DNA of 64,000 nucleotides from Algibacter amylolyticus (GTDB lineage Bacteria; Bacteroidota; Bacteroidia; Flavobacteriales; Flavobacteriaceae): NCBI RefSeq assembly GCF_014202225.1, contig NZ_JACHGE010000012.1, positions 1 to 64,000 of the forward strand, read 5' to 3'. Shown piece by piece: positions 55,922 to 62,921 of this stretch (position 1 is its first letter; each line of letters starts with the position of its first letter). The notes under the pieces were generated by a model. It saw only the letters and a program-made list of their open reading frames with translations, ran no database searches and was not told where the DNA came from. The position numbers and the translations under genes were made by a program.

Positions 55922-56686
55922 TTATTGATTCACAGATTCTAGACTAAATACATTTTGTCCGTTTTCATTCATCATTATTTGTGCAGCCGAATTTGGCATG
56001 AGTGCTTGGTTTAGTTCATTTAAATTCCAAGTGTTTGGTGTTTTAAACCACTCGGCAATATTCATTTCAATATTAAAGGTAGCATTACTAGTTATTGTGG
56101 TTGGGCCTAGGTTAACAACTATAAAGGTGTCTTGAGGGAAACTTGGGTTTTCTCCAGGATTATCAACTGCGCGAATAGCATGGTAATTAAAGCCTTGTTC
56201 TTTATTGGCATCGTTTAAAAATTTACCGTCGAATTGCATGTAATGGTAGCCGCCACCAAGCATATCTGGTACAATCCACGATGCTGTGTTTAAATCGGTA
56301 TAGTTGTTCATATTATCTTCATTATTAAAGCCAAAAGTAAATGAAATATTGCTGTATTCGCCAGTTGTAACAAAGGTTGAAGGCATAAAACTTAGGTTTT
56401 CGTTATTTGTAACATCAACTAGGTTGTAGCCTTCTAAAACAATGATTTTACCATCACTTTTATGAAACGTTATTTTTGAAATGAGATAACGTAATCGCTC
56501 GATGCTTAATTGGTTCCCGTAAGCATTTGTGAATTTTATAGCGTTGAAATCAGTGTTTGTAACCGCAGTACCATCCCAATTATGATTAAAATTGAAAGTA
56601 ACATGGGTTAAATCTACTTTGTCATTATTACTACATGCTGATGATAGCATCAATAAAAAAAGAAGTGGTAGGGAGATTCTTTTCAT
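55922..56686 (-). CDS. MbnP-like copper-binding lipoprotein
   Basis: A lipoprotein signal (ending SSAC, C18) precedes a 254-aa protein. MbnP-family hallmarks are VTFNFNHNWDG (about 29-39), RLRYLISKITF (65-74), FTFGFNNEDN, and the block with W137 and GGGYHYMQFDG (about 145-154), which corresponds to the Trp-Gly-Tyr region of the family. W137 is therefore the best candidate for the tryptophan turned into kynurenine by the adjacent dihaem enzyme; W37, W213 and W220 are others. It starts 9 bases after the propeller gene and is followed 5 bases later by the MbnH-like gene. No methanobactin gene is nearby. Confidence 0.85.
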   Translation of the reverse strand: MKRISLPLLFLLMLSSACSNNDKVDLTHVTFNFNHNWDGTAVTNTDFNAIKFTNAYGNQLSIERLRYLISKITFHKSDGKIIVLEGYNLVDVTNNENLSFMPSTFVTTGEYSNISFTFGFNNEDNMNNYTDLNTASWIVPDMLGGGYHYMQFDGKFLNDANKEQGFNYHAIRAVDNPGENPSFPQDTFIVVNLGPTTITSNATFNIEMNIAEWFKTPNTWNLNELNQALMPNSAAQIMMNENGQNVFSLESVNQ

Positions 56687-56695
56687 TTTATGTGA

Positions 56696-58060
56696 TTAAT
56701 TTAATTTGAATATTAGTAAATCTGAAAACCCGTTATTAGTTGAAAGATCAAAATTAGAACTACTTGTGTCTCCAACTACTATGATGCTTTTATTATTAAG
56801 CTCGACAGCGTCGTAGGCGAAATCAATTTCTGATCCTCCTATGGTGTTTTGCCATAAAAGTTTTCCGTTAGTGTCTATTTTTAATAACCATGCATCATTC
56901 TGACCGTAATTTGTGGTTAAATCGCCATCTAAACTTCGGGAGTTTCCTGCTATTATGAAGTTGTTATCTGCCGTTTTAGAAATGGATAATGCCACGTCAA
57001 AACTACTGCCTCCAAAAGATTTTTCCCAAATAAGGTTTCCTGTAGGTGTTATTTTAATAGCCCATAAATCTGCAGCACCATTGTTGTTAGAAACGTCGAT
57101 ATCACTACTTCTAGTATTGCCAACAATAATATAGTTGCCATCGCTAGATTTTACAATGGCTCTAGCCTCATCGGTTTGCGAGCCTCCAAAAGATTTTTCC
57201 CAGTCTAAAGTTCCGGTTTCAGATAGTTTTACTACCCAGAAATCGTAAGTGCCTTTATTGTCTTTTATATCTACATCGTTGCTATCAGAGGAGCCTACAA
57301 TTAAAAAACCATTATCTTCAGTTTGAATGGCATCATAAGGTGTATCGGTAAATGAGCCTCCATAATAGTTTCGCCATTGTATTACTCCTAAAGTATTTAT
57401 TTTAATGGCCCAATAATCGCCTCCGGCATGTAGAGTTTTTGAAGATTTTGAATTCGTGTTTTTACTATTTCCTTGTCCGTTGGATGCCGAAACATCTAGT
57501 ACACCCGTTAATAAGAAGCCACCGTCGTTGGTTTGGATTATGGTGTTGCCTATGTCTGCGCCTAAAAAACCATAGTTTTTTTGCCATAAAATAGTACCAG
57601 AAGCCGTTAGTTTTAACACCCAAAAATCGTGAGCACCTTGGTAATTTGTAATATCTCCATCGTTACTTTTGCTAAATCCAATAACAGCATAACCGCCATC
57701 GGAGGTTTGAATAATATCGTTACCTCTATCATCATCAGTTCCGCCACAAGTTTTTTGCCACTCTAGGTTGCTGTTTTGGTCGTATTTTAGTATCCAATAA
57801 TCAAAAGACTCGTTGGTTTTATTGGTGATGTCGCCATCTAAACTTTGTGTGTATCCTAAAATAATGTAGCCACCATCTGAAGTTTTGGAAATAGCTTGAG
57901 CGCTTTCGTTTTTGGTTCCTCCTAAAGATTTTACAAAACTAGTAGTAACAGATTCTGCTGCTGTTTTTGGAGATTCTTCAGTTTTAGAGCAACTAAAGCA
58001 TAGTAAAGCCATGGCAAATATGCCAACTGTAATACGGTATTGCTTTGAGCGAATAGGCAT
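56696..58060 (-). CDS. Seven-repeat beta-propeller lipoprotein
   Basis: I take ATG 58060 (454 aa, MPIRSKQYRI, lipoprotein Cys in LLCFSC) over an upstream GTG at 58081 that would overlap the preceding gene. Seven repeats of about 56 residues follow, each with GGS-x-x-D or a variant, DGGxxxxG, DxWxxKL and a closing Trp (for example KSFGGSQTDEARAIVKSSDG). Seven such repeats suggest a seven-bladed propeller. Blade 3 has a Ser/Asn/Lys-rich insertion (SNGQGNSKNTNSKSSKT). No catalytic motif. It lies between the choice-of-anchor B gene and the MbnP gene in a tight operon. Confidence 0.82.
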   Translation of the reverse strand: MPIRSKQYRITVGIFAMALLCFSCSKTEESPKTAAESVTTSFVKSLGGTKNESAQAISKTSDGGYIILGYTQSLDGDITNKTNESFDYWILKYDQNSNLEWQKTCGGTDDDRGNDIIQTSDGGYAVIGFSKSNDGDITNYQGAHDFWVLKLTASGTILWQKNYGFLGADIGNTIIQTNDGGFLLTGVLDVSASNGQGNSKNTNSKSSKTLHAGGDYWAIKINTLGVIQWRNYYGGSFTDTPYDAIQTEDNGFLIVGSSDSNDVDIKDNKGTYDFWVVKLSETGTLDWEKSFGGSQTDEARAIVKSSDGNYIIVGNTRSSDIDVSNNNGAADLWAIKITPTGNLIWEKSFGGSSFDVALSISKTADNNFIIAGNSRSLDGDLTTNYGQNDAWLLKIDTNGKLLWQNTIGGSEIDFAYDAVELNNKSIIVVGDTSSSNFDLSTNNGFSDLLIFKLN

Positions 58061-58070
58061 AATCAGGCAA

Positions 58071-59456
58071 TTAAGAGCCACTTTTTCTAATTATAAATAA
58101 GCCTCTATCTATATCGCTAACAATAATATTTCCGCTAGAAAAATATGGGTAAATACTCCATGCGCCATTAAACTCGGTACCATTGTTAGTAGGGTAGGTA
58201 TCAAAATAGCCTATTTCTGTAAAGTTACTATTTCCTATATCAGAGATATTTAACATACGGACTCCTGCTCGGTAATTTGCAAAATAATAGGTGTCGTTTT
58301 TTACATAACCATTATGATCTATTGCAGCGCTTTCGCCATAATAATCAAAATGAAAAGAGGGATTGTCTAAATCTGTGAAATCAAAAACTATAGTTCTTGT
58401 GTTATTTCCGGCTCTAGCTTCGTCTAACTCATCCCCCAAAATAAAATATTTCATGTCTTGAGTAAACCAACCTTGGTGGGCATACCAAACATTAGCATAA
58501 CTTATGGTTGAAATTATAGTAGGATTTGCTTTATCTGAAACATGTGCTATTACGACTTCGTTTTCATTGCTACCTATTAAAATTTCTTTACCTATATAAT
58601 CACTATCTGGCCCATTATAAGTGACTACTTGTGCATCGTGAGAGTAGCCACCTTGACTAAAACCACCTACTGAAACTGGGTTTTTAGGGTCTTGAATATT
58701 TATAAAAATAGGGCCGCCAAGGTATGTTGAGCTTCTGTTGGCGCCTACAATATAGGCGTAACCAGAATCTTCGTTAATTACAATGTTATGCGCTTTACCA
58801 AATTCGGTAAAATGTGTGTCGGCTGTAAAAGTTTCTGGGGGATTAGGAACGTTTCGTAATCGTGTTAAATCAAATACTTGCATGCCATGATCGTCATTAC
58901 AATTGGGGTCGTTTCCTAAGCTACAATCTGCAACTATAAACGCGTGGTCTTTATAAACTTTAACATCTCGCCAAGGACCTGTTGACGATGCTGTTGGGAG
59001 GATTCCTAAATAAATAGGGGCTGTAGGTTCTGTAATATCAACAAAAGCAGTGTTATGAGATGTTGCCATTAAAGCATATTCTTTTCCTGTGGTAGTATCC
59101 GTCCAGCCCCAACAATCATTTCCTGCTGTAGCACCAAAAATGGTTAATGGTATGTTTGCCATTAAATCGTAATCGTTACACGGGTAAATGCCTGCAAAAC
59201 CATTTTCGCAAATAGCTAATGGTGTTTTTTCAGCATTAATAAAATCATCATCACAAAGATTTCCTATACCATCTTTGTCTTCATCTAATTGGTTTGGGTT
59301 GCTTGTAAATGGGCAATTATCAAAATCATCTAAAATGCCATCGTTATCGGTATCAATTACCGGGATTATTTCGTAAGGCTCATCATTACAGGATTGTAAA
59401 ATAAAAATTAAAACGCAAACAAGTATTAGGTAGGAAAAAGGGCGTAAAACTGTCAT
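58071..59456 (-). CDS. Choice-of-anchor B family lipoprotein with calcium loops
   Basis: 461 aa; signal ending ILQSC (C23). Two thrombospondin-3-like Asp-rich loops (DTDNDGILDDFDNC, about 35-48; DEDKDGIGNLCDDD, about 58-71) are followed by a domain with LVIVD-like repeats: DCWGWTDTTTGKEYALMATSHN, AFVDITEPTAPIYLG, HDAQVVTYNGPDSDY, and a closing DRGLFIIRKS. The choice-of-anchor B family occurs on surface proteins and its ligand is unknown. First gene of the four-gene operon with the propeller, MbnP-like and MbnH-like genes; an exact -7 element lies upstream. Confidence 0.88.
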   Translation of the reverse strand: MTVLRPFSYLILVCVLIFILQSCNDEPYEIIPVIDTDNDGILDDFDNCPFTSNPNQLDEDKDGIGNLCDDDFINAEKTPLAICENGFAGIYPCNDYDLMANIPLTIFGATAGNDCWGWTDTTTGKEYALMATSHNTAFVDITEPTAPIYLGILPTASSTGPWRDVKVYKDHAFIVADCSLGNDPNCNDDHGMQVFDLTRLRNVPNPPETFTADTHFTEFGKAHNIVINEDSGYAYIVGANRSSTYLGGPIFINIQDPKNPVSVGGFSQGGYSHDAQVVTYNGPDSDYIGKEILIGSNENEVVIAHVSDKANPTIISTISYANVWYAHQGWFTQDMKYFILGDELDEARAGNNTRTIVFDFTDLDNPSFHFDYYGESAAIDHNGYVKNDTYYFANYRAGVRMLNISDIGNSNFTEIGYFDTYPTNNGTEFNGAWSIYPYFSSGNIIVSDIDRGLFIIRKSGS

Positions 59457-59503
59457 TAGAGAATTTATTAAAAATGCTAAATAATTATTAAAGATAGTAA
59501 AAA

Positions 59504-59525
59504 CAAATATAGCTTCTTATTTTTG
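59504..59525. promoter_or_regulatory. Back-to-back divergent promoters (copper operon and thiL)
   Basis: Minus-strand TATATTTG (59511 to 59504) serves the choice-of-anchor B operon. Plus-strand TATTTTTG (59518-59525) serves thiL and ends 4 bases before its ATG. The two -7 elements are only 6 bases apart. Confidence 0.6.
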
Positions 59526-59529
59526 CATT

Positions 59530-60576
59530 ATGATAGAAGATAAAAACCAGCAACGAACACAATTAAGTGATCTAGGTGAATTTGGATTAATTGACCATTT
59601 AACTAAGCATTTTGAAATTAAGCAAACCTCTACAGTAAAAGGTATTGGCGATGATGCTGCTGTTTTAAAATTTGACGATAAAAAAGTAGTTGTTACTACT
59701 GATTTATTGATTGAAGGTGTGCATTTTGATTTGAGTTATATGCCTTTAAAACACTTAGGATATAAAGCGGTAATGGTTAATTTGTCTGATGTTTATGCAA
59801 TGAATGCTACTGCTACGCAAATAACAGTATCTATTGCGGTTTCTAACAGGTTTCCGTTGGAAGCTTTAGAAGATTTGTACGCTGGAATAGAGGCGGCATC
59901 GGCTTTATATCAAGTTGACCTTGTTGGTGGCGATACAACCTCCTCAAATAAAGGGCTGTTAATTTCTGTTACGGCTATTGGAACTGTTGAAGGTGATAAC
60001 GAAGTTTATAGAAGTGGGGCAAAGCCAAACGACTTACTTGTTGTGTCTGGAGATTTTGGAGCAGCCTATATGGGGCTTCAGGTTTTAGAGCGCGAAAAGG
60101 AAGTTTTTAAGGTGAACCCGAATAGTCAGCCAGATTTAGAATTGTATTCATATATCATTGAAAGACAGTTAAAGCCTGAAGCGAGACAAGATGTTATTAA
60201 ATTACTAAAGGATTTAGATGTAAAACCTACATCTATGATTGATGTTAGTGATGGCCTATCATCTGAAATTATTCATATTTGTAAACAAAGTGAAGTGGGG
60301 TGCGATTTATATGAAGAAAAAATTCCATTAGATCCTCAAGTTATTTCAACCTGTGAAGAATTTAATATAGATAGTACAACGGTGGCTCTAAATGGTGGTG
60401 AGGATTATGAGTTGCTATTTACCATTTCGCAAGATGATTATGCTAAAATAAAGGCAAATCCGAATTTAACGGTTATTGGGCATATAAAGGAAGAGAGAGA
60501 AGGTCTACACCTAGTAACTCGAGCAGATACACGAATTCCAATAAAAGCGCAGGGTTGGAAAGGTTTTAATGATTAA
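59530..60576 (+). CDS. thiL: Thiamine-monophosphate kinase
   Basis: Phosphorylates thiamine monophosphate to thiamine pyrophosphate. The 348-aa protein has DLGEFGLIDHL, the ATP/Mg motif KGIGDDAAVLKF, VNLSDVYAMNA, DLVGGDTTSSNKG, and IDVSDGLSSEI followed by the C-terminal GGEDYELLFT. All match the PurM/ThiL fold. It is monocistronic and convergent with a small zinc-ribbon gene, overlapping it by 4 bases at the 3' ends. Confidence 0.96.
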   Translation: MIEDKNQQRTQLSDLGEFGLIDHLTKHFEIKQTSTVKGIGDDAAVLKFDDKKVVVTTDLLIEGVHFDLSYMPLKHLGYKAVMVNLSDVYAMNATATQITVSIAVSNRFPLEALEDLYAGIEAASALYQVDLVGGDTTSSNKGLLISVTAIGTVEGDNEVYRSGAKPNDLLVVSGDFGAAYMGLQVLEREKEVFKVNPNSQPDLELYSYIIERQLKPEARQDVIKLLKDLDVKPTSMIDVSDGLSSEIIHICKQSEVGCDLYEEKIPLDPQVISTCEEFNIDSTTVALNGGEDYELLFTISQDDYAKIKANPNLTVIGHIKEEREGLHLVTRADTRIPIKAQGWKGFND

Positions 60577-60833
60577 GCTATACGTAGTTTTGCTTGGTTT
60601 TTAACAAGCACTTTATTTATAGGTTCGTTTTTTCTAAGTATGCGTTTGTGATGGATGCGCTCTAAAACGTCGTTTATTTCTCTAAATTTAGGTGTTAATG
60701 CTATTAAATCGCCGTTTCCGCTTGTAGTAAGTTCTGTTTTACAATTTTTACAGGCGTATTCTTTTACGTGATAGGTAACATGTCTAGATATTTTATAGTC
60801 ATGCCCAAACACCTTGCAATGGATGCTTTTCAT
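60573..60833 (-). CDS. Small zinc-ribbon-like protein 2 (86 aa)
   Basis: The pattern C6-x4-H11-x16-C28-x2-C31 (HCKVFGHDY ... YACKNCKTEL) is the same as in the genes at 54548 and 60907. It shares YHVKEY, ALTPKFREIN and LERIHH-type helices with the 84-aa neighbour, so they are recent tandem duplicates. The C-terminal tail is basic (RILRKNEP...KNQAKLRIA). A nucleic-acid-binding role is possible but only a guess. It overlaps the thiL stop by 4 bases. Confidence 0.75.
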   Translation of the reverse strand: MKSIHCKVFGHDYKISRHVTYHVKEYACKNCKTELTTSGNGDLIALTPKFREINDVLERIHHKRILRKNEPINKVLVKNQAKLRIA

Positions 60834-60906
60834 TTTACTTTCAATTAATTAATTTTAGAGAACGTTTTAAAAGTATTAAAAATCAGACCATTAAAATAAT
60901 TAGTAA

Positions 60907-61161
60907 CTAATAAATCGACGAAGAGAGGTTTTTATTCTTTAAACGTTGCGTTCTGGCGTTGTGAATTCTTTCAAGAATAGCATTTATTTCCTTAAATTTA
61001 GGCGTAAGCTCGGTTAAGCAGCCATTACTGTTTGTTGTAAGTTGTGTTTTACAATGTCTGCAAGTATACTCTTTTACATGGTAGGTTACGCGCTTAGTAA
61101 CCTGATAATCATGGCCAAAAAGGTTGCAATACATTTTTGGAATTGGGTTAGGTTTTTTCAT
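60907..61161 (-). CDS. Small zinc-ribbon-like protein 3 (84 aa)
   Basis: C12-x4-H17-x16-C34-x2-C37 (YCNLFGHDY ... YTCRHCKTQL), with spacing identical to the other two paralogues. TELTPKFKEINAILERIHNAR closely matches its neighbour at 60573. The MKKPNPIPKM start adds six residues compared with the neighbour. Located between the neighbour and the hydrolase gene, all on the minus strand; 73- and 62-base gaps leave operon membership open. Confidence 0.75.
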   Translation of the reverse strand: MKKPNPIPKMYCNLFGHDYQVTKRVTYHVKEYTCRHCKTQLTTNSNGCLTELTPKFKEINAILERIHNARTQRLKNKNLSSSIY

Positions 61162-61223
61162 GATTTGTTAATTTGGGTTGTATAAACTTAATACAAATCA
61201 CTCAATAAGTCGGTAAAAAGTAA

Positions 61224-62000
61224 TTAAAATTCGATGAAACGCATTAAATTGTGTGAAAATTCGTGTTTATTTTCAATATGACTCATGTGTCCGTCGTTCA
61301 ATTCTACAATGTTCACTGTAGTGTTTTTGGTTTGTGCAAGAAGCGTATCGTAACTTAAAATCGGGTCTTTTTTGCTAATTATAAGCATAGTCTTATACGG
61401 TGCCGAGTGGAAAACAGAGGTGCGGTTTTTTCGTATTTTCATGCCTTCTAATGCAGCTACAATACCTTGAAGTGGTGTTTGTTGTGCTTCTTGAATTAAA
61501 GTTTTAATATTTTTGGTAAATGTAGTTCTGTTATTGGGGCTAAATAAGTTGCCAATTGCTAATTGTATAAAGGTGTTGTGGTTTTGCTTTACTGCTTGTA
61601 TCGCGCGATCTCTATTTTTTTTCTTTTCAGGTGTGTCTTCGTTAGGTGTAGAATTCATTAAACATAAACCCTTTAAAGCTGCTGGGTTTTTTTCCGCGAA
61701 AGCGAGTGCCACATAACCACCCATGGAATGTCCAATAATATAGAATTGCGAAACTTTTAAATGGGTTAAAACCGCTTGAACCGCTTCGGCCATAAGTTCC
61801 ATAGAGTGCACATAACCTAAACAACCTGTTTTTCCGTGGCCCAATAAATCTATAGTAATAACTCTATTGTTTTGCGAAAGTATTGGTGTAAACGGTTGCC
61901 ACATTGAAGCGTTTTCTAGAAATCCGTGGAGAAAAACTACGGTGTTTCCTTTGCCTTGATCGGTAAAAAATATGTTTATGCCTTTGTAGTCTAAATACAT
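61224..62000 (-). CDS. Alpha/beta-fold hydrolase
   Basis: 258 aa with the canonical fold: oxyanion-region VFLHGFLENASMW (22-34), nucleophile S92 in IIGHSMGGYVALA, a probable acid Asp in ISKKDPILS (about 211), and a late His in DGHMSHIENKHEF. It resembles BioH/MenH-type esterases, but the substrate cannot be assigned. The 14-mer CGCTTTCGCGGAAA (61691-61704, complement) codes for the common AFAEK segment. A -7 element lies 18 bases upstream. Confidence 0.9.
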   Translation of the reverse strand: MYLDYKGINIFFTDQGKGNTVVFLHGFLENASMWQPFTPILSQNNRVITIDLLGHGKTGCLGYVHSMELMAEAVQAVLTHLKVSQFYIIGHSMGGYVALAFAEKNPAALKGLCLMNSTPNEDTPEKKKNRDRAIQAVKQNHNTFIQLAIGNLFSPNNRTTFTKNIKTLIQEAQQTPLQGIVAALEGMKIRKNRTSVFHSAPYKTMLIISKKDPILSYDTLLAQTKNTTVNIVELNDGHMSHIENKHEFSHNLMRFIEF

Positions 62001-62017
62001 GTTTTCTTTATCTGGGG

Positions 62018-62025
62018 CAAAGATA
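62018..62025 (-). promoter_or_regulatory. -7 element of the alpha/beta hydrolase gene
   Basis: The minus strand reads TATCTTTG, an exact TAnnTTTG match, 17 bases before the ATG at 62000. Confidence 0.55.
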
Positions 62026-62045
62026 AAGTCAACGATATAAATAAG

Positions 62046-62702
62046 CTAAGATTTTACTCTTTTAATGGCGGTAAAAGCTTTGTCGACAAATTCGTCTTCA
62101 ACTAAAATAGTAAACTCGTTGGTGGTTGATAAGACTTCATAAAGTACAATGCCTTCCCAGGCTAAGCGTTTAAAAAAATGATAGTATAAACCCGCAATTT
62201 TAGAGTTGTCTTGAGGTAAATTAATACTAATTGCCGATAAGTTTTCTTGTACAGCAATAAAGGTTTCGTTCTCTAAATGATGATTAACAAAATCATTTAG
62301 ACTGCTAGAAACAACTATGTTGCTTTCATGAATTCCTCTTGTAAAGGCATAAAAGAGTTTTTCTTCCGTATTAATTCGTTCTAGAATTTTGGCGTGATTA
62401 TCTATTAATGTTGTTGAATTTTTTACGGTAAAATCGGTAAGGTTAGAGCGTACGGTAATGTCGCCAAGGTTTTGTATTACCCGTTTCATTTTAATGGAAT
62501 TACCTAGTGTAACAGGAGGGTTGTAGCGCCTTAAAGCCATCATAATAGCGCCAGGTTTTACATCCTTTTTTAGCATTTTGCTAATAGGTTCTACTAATTC
62601 TATGGCAAGCGCACTAAAATTTATGATGTTTCTAGAAAGCGCCTCTTCTAAATAAGGTTGCGTTATTAAAATGTCTTCAACGCAATTGGATACCGTTTTC
62701 AT
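62046..62702 (-). CDS. ACT-like protein divergent from aspartate kinase
   Basis: 218 aa, cytoplasmic. The N-terminal half (about 1-60) is helical (VEDILITQPYLEEALSRNIINFSALA, then KPGAIMMALRRY). The C-terminal half has two segments with ACT-domain character: NIVVSSSLNDFVNHH and, more clearly, ISINLPQDNSKIAGLYYHFF followed by FTILVEDEFVDKAFTAI. ACT domains bind amino acids. It is divergent from the aspartate kinase gene across 219 bases, which suggests an amino-acid-responsive partner or regulator, an inference. The family is not recognised by name. Confidence 0.7.
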   Translation of the reverse strand: MKTVSNCVEDILITQPYLEEALSRNIINFSALAIELVEPISKMLKKDVKPGAIMMALRRYNPPVTLGNSIKMKRVIQNLGDITVRSNLTDFTVKNSTTLIDNHAKILERINTEEKLFYAFTRGIHESNIVVSSSLNDFVNHHLENETFIAVQENLSAISINLPQDNSKIAGLYYHFFKRLAWEGIVLYEVLSTTNEFTILVEDEFVDKAFTAIKRVKS

Positions 62703-62921
62703 GTTATTAAACGTCTTTGGTGTTAATTATTTAACAATTTGTGTAAAAATAACTTTTTTTTATTAAAAATATCATTGTTTAATAAATGAGTTATAGTTTT
62801 GTTACTCAAATTAGTGAAAATGAAACCGGTATGATTAAAAATAATCTCTAAAAGTAAAAAGGCTTGATTATTTTTCTCACTAAGGTTACATCTTACAGCT
62901 TTGTAAACATAGAATAAACAG
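62703..62921. other. Divergent control region between the ACT-like gene and aspartate kinase
   Basis: 219 AT-rich bases. No exact TAnnTTTG was found; CAGCTTTG (62895-62902), 20 bases before the aspartate kinase ATG, is a one-mismatch candidate. No terminator or gene is visible. Confidence 0.4.
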
